The notes under the pieces were generated by a model. That model saw only the letters and a list, made by a program, of their open reading frames with translations, searched no databases and was not told where the DNA came from. A stretch of DNA of 12,669 nt, from positions 1 through 12,669 of the forward strand of contig DIYR01000241.1 of assembly GCA_002429085.1 (NCBI GenBank), written 5' to 3'. Positions 5,603 through 12,669 of the stretch are shown piece after piece (position 1 is the stretch's first letter; every line of letters begins with the position of its first letter). The translations under genes and the position numbers were made by a program. The stretch is from Flavobacteriales bacterium UBA6049. GTDB taxonomy: Bacteria > Bacteroidota > Bacteroidia > Flavobacteriales_G > Salibacteraceae.

Positions 5603-7972
5603 ATGAAAGTCTTGCGCATAGCCATCATATTGATCAGTTTTATTGCACTGATCGTTTCTGGATATTTCCTTTACGTATACAACAAGTATCAACCTACTTA
5701 TGAAGGAGAACAACAACTCTCTGGTCTTTCTGCTGAGGTAACAGTATCGTTTGACGAATGGGGTGTTCCGCACATCAAAGCAACTTCTAGCGAAGATGCG
5801 TTTAGAGCATTAGGATATGTTCATGCACAAGAACGCTTGTTTCAAATGGATGTGTTACGAAGAGTTGGTTCAGGACAGTTAGCCGCCTTTTTTGGGAAGG
5901 ATTTATTAAAAGTAGATCGTTTTTTTAGAACACTGGGTACCAACAAACTGGCTGAGCGTAGCAATGAACGTTGGATGAACGATTCTGTTACCAGACCTTA
6001 CGTAGCCTTATCTAAGGCCTACATTGATGGTATTAACCAATACATTCAAACCGGACAACAATCGTTAGAATATGAGTTATTGGGGGTAGCACCTGAACCA
6101 TTTTCAACCTTAGATTTACACTACACAGTTGCTTATATGAGTTACAGCTTTGCTGTGGCGCTCAAAGAAGACCCGTTAGTAGATCATATTCAAAAGCACT
6201 TGGGCAACGAGTACATGGAAGCGCTTGTTCCTAATCATGCACCTTATTTCCACACGTTGGGAACTACATTTGAGGGTGACACAGGCATTATTGAATCTGT
6301 AAACCAGATATTAGGCGCCATGCCTACTCCTCCATTTTTAGGTAGTAATAGCTGGGTCATAAGCGGATCTAAAACAAAGTCTGGCAAAGTGCTTTTTGCA
6401 AACGATACACACATTGGCTTTAGTCAACCAAGTGTATGGTTTGAAGCACACATAGAATCTCCAGATGTGTCGTTATACGGTAATTTCTTAGCTGGATTTC
6501 CTTTTCCATTGGTTGGTCATACACGCGATCATGCCTGGGGATTAACCATGTTTGAAAACGATGACATGGATTTGTATGCAGAAACTATTCGTGATGGTAA
6601 AGTGAATTACAAAGGCCAATGGATTCCTTTAAAAACGAGAGAAGAAACCATTAAGGTTAAAGACGAAGCAGATGATGTAATTACGGTAGAAGAAACCCCA
6701 CACGGGCCTATTATTAGCTCCGTAAACGAATTAACTGGTGCACAAGGAAACGCTATTTCGGTGTACTGGACCATGGATAAATTTGAAACCAGAGCTCCTG
6801 AAGTAGCTTATGGTTTTGCCTTCTCAAAATCGATGGAAGAGTTTAGAAGCTACTTACCATTGCTTCATGCACCTGGACTAAACGTTATGTATGGAGACGA
6901 AACTGGTAATGTTGCTTGGTGGGCTACAGCTAAGTTGATAAAACGACCAGATCATGTAAACTCTAAGCTAATATTAGATGGCGCTTCTGGAAAAGATGAT
7001 CCGCTAGGCTGGTACCACTTTGATAATAACCCACATGCCGTAAACCCAGAATGGGGATTTGTGCATAGTGCCAACAATCAACCAGATCGTTTAGCGGTAG
7101 ACTCTATTTATTATCCTGGGTATTATTACCATGGCTCACGTTCCGAGGCTATATACAATGCACTTTCTATGAAAAGCAACTGGGATGTAAAGAGCACCCA
7201 GCAATTGTTACTTAACAACCAAAACACCAACTATGTTAAGAATCTGGCTATTATGCTAGAAGCAGTAAGTCCAAGAAATGAGGTAGACAAAACAGCATTA
7301 GAAATACTAAGCACTTGGAATGGGAAGCATTCATTGAATGATAAAGCACCAGTATTGTACTACTCACTCACCTATCAAGTAATTAAACAAGCCATGGGCG
7401 ATGAATTAGATTCTTTGCACCTAGCTTCGTATACCAATTCATTCTTTCGATTACGAAGTTTTCCTCAATTCATTTCTTCGGCTACCTCGCCTTGGTGGGA
7501 TGATAACAACACCACCGAAATGGAAAGCCGCGAAAAGATTTTCCAACGGGCATTTGAGGCTGCTGTAGATCAGGTGGTTGCTGCACATGGCAATCAACCA
7601 GAAAATTGGGCATGGCAAAACGCGCATATTGTTACCTATGAGCACCCAATGGGTAAAGTAGAACCATTAGATAAGTTGTTCAACGTAGGGCCATTAGCTA
7701 TTGAGAGTGGCGAAGAAGTAATCAATAAGTTATCGTTTAACATTGATGGTTCAAGTCATTACAAAGTTAAAGCAGGACCAGCTATGCGAATAGCGATTGA
7801 TTTTGCAGATGTAGACAAAGCAGAAAGTGTGTTACCTACTGGTAATTCTGGAAGGGTATTTAGTCCACACTATCAAAACCAAGCAGAGTTATATCGTTCA
7901 GGTAAGTTCAGACCGATGTATATGGATATTGAATCTATTCCGAATAAAACGGTGTTAACGTTGATGCCTTGA
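5603..7972 (+). CDS. Penicillin acylase family protein (Ntn hydrolase), N-terminally anchored
   Basis: This is a 789-residue member of the S45 peptidase/penicillin amidase family. These are made as a precursor that cuts itself into alpha and beta chains and hydrolyses amide bonds of substrates such as penicillin G, acyl-homoserine lactones or acylated amino acids; the substrate here cannot be told. Residues about 4-26 are a hydrophobic signal anchor (LRIAIILISFIALIVSGYFL), so it acts in the periplasm. The alpha chain opens with the family hallmark FDEWGVPHIKA and GYVHAQERLFQMD. The autocatalytic site is FLG|SNSWVI, making Ser248 the N-terminal nucleophile of the beta chain. Further hallmarks are NDTHIGF, GFPFPLVGHTRDHAWGLT and, near the end, PTGNSGRVFSPHYQNQ. 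The length is normal. I chose the ATG at 5603: the frame is open from a TTG at 5531, but the extra 24 residues are polar, would mask the signal anchor, and run into the divergent promoter region. Confidence 0.92.
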   Translation: MKVLRIAIILISFIALIVSGYFLYVYNKYQPTYEGEQQLSGLSAEVTVSFDEWGVPHIKATSSEDAFRALGYVHAQERLFQMDVLRRVGSGQLAAFFGKDLLKVDRFFRTLGTNKLAERSNERWMNDSVTRPYVALSKAYIDGINQYIQTGQQSLEYELLGVAPEPFSTLDLHYTVAYMSYSFAVALKEDPLVDHIQKHLGNEYMEALVPNHAPYFHTLGTTFEGDTGIIESVNQILGAMPTPPFLGSNSWVISGSKTKSGKVLFANDTHIGFSQPSVWFEAHIESPDVSLYGNFLAGFPFPLVGHTRDHAWGLTMFENDDMDLYAETIRDGKVNYKGQWIPLKTREETIKVKDEADDVITVEETPHGPIISSVNELTGAQGNAISVYWTMDKFETRAPEVAYGFAFSKSMEEFRSYLPLLHAPGLNVMYGDETGNVAWWATAKLIKRPDHVNSKLILDGASGKDDPLGWYHFDNNPHAVNPEWGFVHSANNQPDRLAVDSIYYPGYYYHGSRSEAIYNALSMKSNWDVKSTQQLLLNNQNTNYVKNLAIMLEAVSPRNEVDKTALEILSTWNGKHSLNDKAPVLYYSLTYQVIKQAMGDELDSLHLASYTNSFFRLRSFPQFISSATSPWWDDNNTTEMESREKIFQRAFEAAVDQVVAAHGNQPENWAWQNAHIVTYEHPMGKVEPLDKLFNVGPLAIESGEEVINKLSFNIDGSSHYKVKAGPAMRIAIDFADVDKAESVLPTGNSGRVFSPHYQNQAELYRSGKFRPMYMDIESIPNKTVLTLMP

Positions 7973-8009
7973 TTATTTTAGTTTTGAGATAAACCTAATA
8001 ATCTAAGAA

Positions 8010-8792
8010 GTGCCGATAAAAGAAAACCGCCTTTTACGAATTGAAAATAAGATCATAACGATTCAAGATCTCTATAACCTTGGTGAGATACTCATAAGTG
8101 AATTTGACTCACTTAGTCCATCCAGCAAAAAGAAGAATCAAGTTTCATTCGAAGTAAAGTGTTTTGACCCTACAAGTTTTGTAAGTAGTGAGTTAGACAT
8201 TTTTGAATCACAGTCTCCTATTCTGAAAAAAAGAGTAAAATCTATACTCATGACTTATAGCTCAGCATCTGGAAGACGGATCTCGGTAACGATAGTTCAT
8301 GGAAATACTTCTCAAACACAAAATGTAGTCAGTGAAATTCAAGTAGAAGGAGATGACTCATACTGGATTAGCGGTATGTTCGATAAGTTTATAAATACAT
8401 TAAACACAATTCAAAATCAAAAGTCATGGATACTTGAAAATAAACGTGCAATCTATTGGGTTGCATTTATAGTTGGGTTTATTGTCTCTGGTCAAGTATG
8501 GGATTTTTTCTCTGACCTGAATCAAGGAACTTTTTGGAAGATAGCAACTGAATCAATAGAGAATTTCATTATTCTTGGATTGTTTATATCAATACTTTTT
8601 GGTGCTATCCCATCATTTTTTTTCACATTTCTTTTCATGGAATACTTACATAAAGTATGGCCATCAGTAGAAATTCAAGTTGGGCCAGAACATCTTCACT
8701 TAGAAAAAAGAAAACGGAAAATATTTATTCAAGTACTTACATTATTTATCCTACCCCTATTAATATCACTTGTTGTAGCCCTAATAATCTAA
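8010..8792 (+). CDS. Membrane protein of unknown function, GTG start
   Basis: I do not recognise a named family. The 260-residue product has a soluble N-terminal half (1-140) with alternating strands and helices (VSFEVKCFDP at 45-54, GRRISVTIVHG at 88-98), then a membrane half. Hydrophobic segments lie at about 148-167 (YWVAFIVGFIVSGQVW), 184-212 (IIGLF-like run, ending TFLFME) and 238-260 (IFIQVLTLFILPLLISLVVA), the last reaching the C-terminus. Before the last helix lies the conserved-looking basic stretch GPEHLHLEKRKRK (225-237). An in-frame TAA at 8004-8006 leaves the GTG at 8010 as the natural start; the next Met is residue 81. It follows the acylase gene by 37 bp but is visibly richer in A/T, and it converges on the phosphate transporter with only 7 bp between stop codons. 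It may be a later insertion; no partner can be inferred. Confidence 0.7.
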   Translation: MPIKENRLLRIENKIITIQDLYNLGEILISEFDSLSPSSKKKNQVSFEVKCFDPTSFVSSELDIFESQSPILKKRVKSILMTYSSASGRRISVTIVHGNTSQTQNVVSEIQVEGDDSYWISGMFDKFINTLNTIQNQKSWILENKRAIYWVAFIVGFIVSGQVWDFFSDLNQGTFWKIATESIENFIILGLFISILFGAIPSFFFTFLFMEYLHKVWPSVEIQVGPEHLHLEKRKRKIFIQVLTLFILPLLISLVVALII

Positions 8793-8799
8793 TTAGAAT

Positions 8800-11004
8800 C
8801 TACTGACTCAAATACTGCAGTTCGTTCAACACACTCATACTATCACGTAAGCGATACAGATACGTAAAGTACATGAGGCTATTCTTGTAGTTGTAGCGCT
8901 CATGGATGAGTCCATCAATTTGCAATTCAATTGATGCAAAAATGGAATCGTTCAACTGATTCATACTCACTTGCTCTACTTCTGATGCATGCAAGGCTCG
9001 TTTAAAATTGGCTAAATATCTGTGTACAGAATCGTTCAACGTTTTCAGTTGATCTAACTGATACTGATCTAACGGCCTGTGCATATTCAACACATGTGTA
9101 CTAGCCACTTTGGTTAATCCATGCAAGATTTGCATTAGCTGCGACTCTAAGTTAAAGTACGCTACCAAGATTTTCCCTCTTTCCTTGTGCTCGTCCTCTA
9201 GCAAAGCCAGTTGGTCTGAAAGCGTCACCAAATACGTTGCGTTCTCTTCTTGTAGCTTTTCGAAGTGTTTCTTGTGACCAAGTAATTCTTTGCCATTCTC
9301 ATTGGTTAATGCCACATGCACATCATCCACAAAAGTTCCATAGAAGTCAAATAAGTTCTCGGTGTGTTCGCGTAAGTATTGCTTAATCTCTACCGTTTCT
9401 TGATTGAACCAATTGCTTGGTAAGCTAGGCGTAAACGGAACTTGTTCTTTGTTATTCGTCAATCGGTTTACAAGGATAATTCCTCCTATTACTAGCACTA
9501 ATACAATGCCTACTCCAATAAACTCGTAGGCGTGCACAATGTATCCAAAGAAGATTGAAATAGTTAATGCTGCCAATGCCGTAATAAACCATCCACCAAT
9601 TACGGTAAATACTCCAGAAACCCGATAAACAGCACTATCTCTATTCCAAGCACGGTCTGCCAATGATGTTCCCATCAATACCATAAACGAAACAAACGTG
9701 GTTGACAACGGAAGCTTGTATGCCGTACCGAAAGAGATTACCAGAGCAGCAATCATCAAATTGGTAGATGCCCGCACCATATCAAATGCAGGTGCATCTG
9801 ATTGTTCTAACTCCATCACAGGTTTGCGATGAAACCTATTCTCAATGGTATTCACAACAGGATCGGGAATTACTTTAATGATTGCATTTGAAAATCCAGA
9901 AACGCCTTTCACAATAGCGCGGACAACGGAGTTTCCTTGAAAGCGCTCTACTCCATCACTCTGCCTACTCAAATTCACAGAAGTCTGAATTACATTTCTA
10001 GCTTTCTTAGACAACCATAGCGTAACAGCCATTATCAAACCAGCAATCACCAAAAACCATTGGTTAGCTGGTACCCCTTCTTGCATAAAAGCATCCATGT
10101 AAAACTCATCTGCAGGTAAATCGCTTGCTTGCCATAGTTCGTATGCATCAAAACTTGCTACCGGAACACCTATAAAGTTCACTAAATCGTTACTAGCAAA
10201 AGCCATCGCCAAAGCAAAGGTTCCCAAGAAAGTGATGAACCTAAATGGATCGAACCTACCAGATGCTAATACGAAAAACGTTGCACTGGTAGCAGCAAAA
10301 ACAAGCCCTCCAACTAACCAGAAATGCTCTATTAGCCACACTACTGGTTCTGCATACTTCAATGGTGAGTTTTTAAACGCTACGTTAATGATGAAGTTGA
10401 CAACAATTACAACAGAAATCCCTCCGAAAATTGAACCTCCAATGCGCTTGAATCGCTCATATTCAAAGGTTACAATAGATCGCATGATAAATTGCACCAG
10501 CCACCCTGCTACAAACGCAACCACCACTGATATAAAGATGGCCATGATTTTCTGAATCGCCTTAGTTGAGTTAATGTACTCTCCCCACTCGCTCAATGGC
10601 ACTTCATTGTGGTACATGTTGAGCATAGACATTGCCATAGATGCACCCAACAATTCAAAAACAATAGATACCGTAGTAGATGTAGGTAGTTTAAGTGAAT
10701 TGAAGATATCTAGCAACAATACATCCGATAGCATCACTACTGTGTAGATAAAAATCACATCCTGAAACGAAAATTTGTTCGGAAAGAATAAACCATTTCG
10801 TGCAATCTCCATCATACCTCCTGCGGAGACGGCTCCCACAAAAATACCAATGGTGGCAACGGTCATGATAAGCTTAAAGCTTCCGGCCTTAGAACCTACG
10901 GCAGATGTAAGAAAATTAACCGCGTCATTAGACACACCAACAATGAGGTCGAAAACAGCTAGCGCAAGCAGCAGTACAACAAGTACTAAAAAGAAATTTT
11001 CCAC
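8800..11004 (-). CDS. Inorganic phosphate transporter, PiT family, with long helical C-terminal domain
   Basis: This is a 734-residue integral membrane protein of the PiT (Pfam PHO4) family, which brings phosphate in with a cation. Both inverted family repeats are visible: the first has GVSNDAVNFL near residue 23 and LPTSTTVSIVFELLGAS near 106-122; the second has FASNDLVNFIGVPVASFDAY near 269-288 and LPLSTTFVSFMVLMGTS near 431-447. About ten or more hydrophobic helices are spread over 1-515. A loop of roughly 80 residues (about 330-405) separates groups of helices. The last ~210 residues are soluble, charged and helical (for example REHTENLFDFYGTFVDDVH and later coil-forming segments), recalling the PhoU/DUF47-like helical proteins often paired with PiT; that resemblance is inference. 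The start is GTG at 11004, giving MENFFLVL as in relatives; a TTG six bases upstream is possible and a stop directly precedes it. The gene is divergent from the outer-membrane gene across 216 bp that must hold both promoters. Confidence 0.92.
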   Translation of the reverse strand: MENFFLVLVVLLLALAVFDLIVGVSNDAVNFLTSAVGSKAGSFKLIMTVATIGIFVGAVSAGGMMEIARNGLFFPNKFSFQDVIFIYTVVMLSDVLLLDIFNSLKLPTSTTVSIVFELLGASMAMSMLNMYHNEVPLSEWGEYINSTKAIQKIMAIFISVVVAFVAGWLVQFIMRSIVTFEYERFKRIGGSIFGGISVVIVVNFIINVAFKNSPLKYAEPVVWLIEHFWLVGGLVFAATSATFFVLASGRFDPFRFITFLGTFALAMAFASNDLVNFIGVPVASFDAYELWQASDLPADEFYMDAFMQEGVPANQWFLVIAGLIMAVTLWLSKKARNVIQTSVNLSRQSDGVERFQGNSVVRAIVKGVSGFSNAIIKVIPDPVVNTIENRFHRKPVMELEQSDAPAFDMVRASTNLMIAALVISFGTAYKLPLSTTFVSFMVLMGTSLADRAWNRDSAVYRVSGVFTVIGGWFITALAALTISIFFGYIVHAYEFIGVGIVLVLVIGGIILVNRLTNNKEQVPFTPSLPSNWFNQETVEIKQYLREHTENLFDFYGTFVDDVHVALTNENGKELLGHKKHFEKLQEENATYLVTLSDQLALLEDEHKERGKILVAYFNLESQLMQILHGLTKVASTHVLNMHRPLDQYQLDQLKTLNDSVHRYLANFKRALHASEVEQVSMNQLNDSIFASIELQIDGLIHERYNYKNSLMYFTYLYRLRDSMSVLNELQYLSQ

Positions 11005-11220
11005 GGTCAATTATTTCTTTCAGGTGTACATAGTGTGGTGTCACAATGTTACTTCGAGGAATGTAAACTCTAGTTTAATTTCTTATTGCCTAAACATAAA
11101 CTTATTCACAGCTGCTTTTTCCGACCCATTAACATCATTTAGTAAGTGTATAACACATTCATCCAAAACTTTATACTAGTGTTGCATGTTGCATCTCGCA
11201 TAGCAAGGCCTATTTTAATC

Positions 11221-12669
11221 ATGAAGAACCCATTTCTTCTCTTTCTTCTAAGTTGTATGTTCTCCATACATGCCTTTCCTCAACAGAGAAAAGGAGTTGA
11301 ACCAAACATCATTTCTGGTAGTGTAATTGATGCATCAACAAAAGCAGGGTTGGAGTATGCCACCATTTCATTGCTTAAGGCCGCAGATTCCACATTTATT
11401 GATGGAACCATCACCGATGAAAATGGCAGGTACGAACTGAAATCAAGGCCAGGTAGATTTTTAGTGCGGGTAAGCTACATGGGCTATAACTCAAACACAG
11501 TTGCGATTAGCGTTCCAAGGGGACAGGGACAGAGCATTACCGCACCTGAAATTGGTATTGAGCCCAATTTGGCATTATTAGATGAAGCAGTTGTTGAGGC
11601 AGATCGAAGTCAGGTAGCGCTTTCCTTGGAGAAAAAAACATTTGAGGTGGGTGCCGATTTATCCTCCATTGGAGGATCAGCTACTGATGTGCTTGAAAAC
11701 GTACCCTCGGTTACCGTTGACTCAGAAGGGAACATTAGCTTAAGAGGCAGCGCTAACGTGCGTATTTTAATTGATGGCAGACAGAGTGGTATGGTAGCAC
11801 TTAGTGCACAGGATGCGCTCCAGATGTTGCCCGCTGATATGATAGAGCGTGTGGAGGTAATTACCAACCCCAGCGCCCGATATGATGCTGAGGGGATGGC
11901 AGGTATCATTAACATCATCACCAAAAAAGAAAAGCAAAAAGGCACCAATGCCATTTTATCACTCACTGCAGGTATCCCTCAAAACTATCAGGCGTCTCTC
12001 AACATGAACCACAGAACTGGTAACTGGAATTTTTACGGTGGCTATGGCTATAGAAATGGAGAATTTGATGGTTTTAGTAATGAAGAACGCTTAACAACTA
12101 CTGGTGATTCCGTTAGTCTGGTTTTTCAGGATCAGGACAGAACCCGAAGCAGAGTGAGTCATAGTTTTCAGGGTGGAGTTGAATATCAACTTGGTAAATA
12201 CAATGCCTTTAACGTAAATGGTGCCTGGCGAATTAGCGAAGGAAACAATACCAATCGTGTAGATTACCGCTTTGATGATGAGGTTGGCACCTATGCTACA
12301 GCATTGCGGCTGAATACGGAAGTTGAAGATCGGGTGAATGGCGATTTTGGGATCAACTATACCAGAACCTTTGCCGAAAAGAAGCGAAAGCTATTGGTAG
12401 ACCTTACCTACTCTACCAGCGATGAAACAGAAGATACCGATGCAGAACAGTTTGATTTATCTACCGCAGGTCAACCTGCACCCGGAACAACGCTGTACCA
12501 GCATACTCCAAATGAAGAAGAAGTAGAAAATTGGGTTTTTCAGGCAGATTATACGGATCCGGTTGGTAAGCATGGAACGTTTGAAACAGGTGTAAAATCC
12601 AGTATCCGAACTATCTCATCTAATTACATGGTTGAAGAACGGCCAGACCCTAGCCAGGATTGGGTGATC
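11221..12669 (+). CDS. Outer-membrane beta-barrel protein (TonB-dependent-receptor-like), 3' end beyond the window
   Basis: The first 483 codons are present and the frame is still open at the window's end. Residues 1-20 are a signal peptide (MKNPFLLFLLSCMFSIHAF, then PQQ). Residues about 31-118 form a carboxypeptidase-regulatory-like domain (IISGSVIDASTKAGLEYATI, TDENGRYEL, VSYMGY). About 125-236 is a TonB-type plug: TDVLENVPSVTVDSEGN, ISLRGSANVRILIDGR, and MIERVEVITNPSARYD followed by AGIINIITKK. From about 245 on, aromatic-alternating strands begin the beta-barrel (WNFYGGYGYRNGEF and others). The plug variant matches the 'outer membrane beta-barrel family' of Bacteroidota (Pfam OMP_b-brl_3 type), which take up or bind unknown ligands; no SusD partner is in view. 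The ATG at 11221 directly precedes the signal peptide. Upstream, a heptamer gttgcat occurs twice in tandem about 40 bp before the start. Confidence 0.92.
   Translation, partial: MKNPFLLFLLSCMFSIHAFPQQRKGVEPNIISGSVIDASTKAGLEYATISLLKAADSTFIDGTITDENGRYELKSRPGRFLVRVSYMGYNSNTVAISVPRGQGQSITAPEIGIEPNLALLDEAVVEADRSQVALSLEKKTFEVGADLSSIGGSATDVLENVPSVTVDSEGNISLRGSANVRILIDGRQSGMVALSAQDALQMLPADMIERVEVITNPSARYDAEGMAGIINIITKKEKQKGTNAILSLTAGIPQNYQASLNMNHRTGNWNFYGGYGYRNGEFDGFSNEERLTTTGDSVSLVFQDQDRTRSRVSHSFQGGVEYQLGKYNAFNVNGAWRISEGNNTNRVDYRFDDEVGTYATALRLNTEVEDRVNGDFGINYTRTFAEKKRKLLVDLTYSTSDETEDTDAEQFDLSTAGQPAPGTTLYQHTPNEEEVENWVFQADYTDPVGKHGTFETGVKSSIRTISSNYMVEERPDPSQDWVI

Noticed and set aside
10232..11179. 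Two plus-strand open frames opposite the phosphate transporter
   Set aside because: They mirror the transporter's coding strand, have low-complexity Thr/Asn/Ile content and no family motifs.
11610..11966. 118-codon open frame on the minus strand
   Set aside because: It lies wholly inside the outer-membrane protein gene, whose plus-strand translation shows clear plug motifs; the minus frame is a shadow.

Overview
The window looks like a piece of a Bacteroidota chromosome, most like Flavobacteriales or a relative (inference). The signs are a secreted protein with a type IX secretion (T9SS) C-terminal sorting domain, a SusC-like outer-membrane protein with a carboxypeptidase-regulatory domain and TonB-type plug, a long PiT phosphate transporter of the 'GVSNDAVNFL' type, RHS cores of the 'YYYGARYY' type, moderately low GC, and the absence of clear Shine-Dalgarno sites.

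Left part (1-3400), accessory: this is the 3' end of a polymorphic-toxin locus. It opens with the last residues of an RHS core, which has lost one base exactly where the core joins the toxin tip (about 185-190). The tip continues in another frame and ends in a restriction-endonuclease-fold nuclease domain, followed 22 bp later by an Imm7-type immunity gene. Then come a 458-bp stretch without a gene, holding a strongly self-complementary element (1684-1796) and an A/T-rich hairpin (1810-1840), two small unrecognised genes (1900-2211 and 2345-2827), and a decayed gene (2903-3308) with shifts and an internal stop. This layout fits a toxin/immunity graveyard in which orphan immunity genes and fragments pile up downstream of a changing RHS tip; for the small genes that is inference.

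Right part (3401-12669), mostly ordinary: on the minus strand, a T9SS-exported Kelch-repeat protein is followed 2 bp later by an SRAP (HMCES/YedK-type) abasic-site protein whose C-terminus carries a sliding-clamp-binding-like QxSLF motif. Divergently lies an N-terminally anchored penicillin-acylase-family Ntn hydrolase. It is followed by a GTG-started small membrane protein of unknown function, which converges with a PiT-family phosphate transporter carrying a long helical C-terminal extension. Divergent from the transporter is the first 483 codons of an outer-membrane beta-barrel protein that runs off the window.

The items most worth a second look are the frameshift at the RHS core/tip boundary, the palindromic element behind the immunity gene, the row of orphan small genes, and the clamp-like tail of the SRAP protein. 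I found no tRNA, rRNA, CRISPR array, transposase or integrase.
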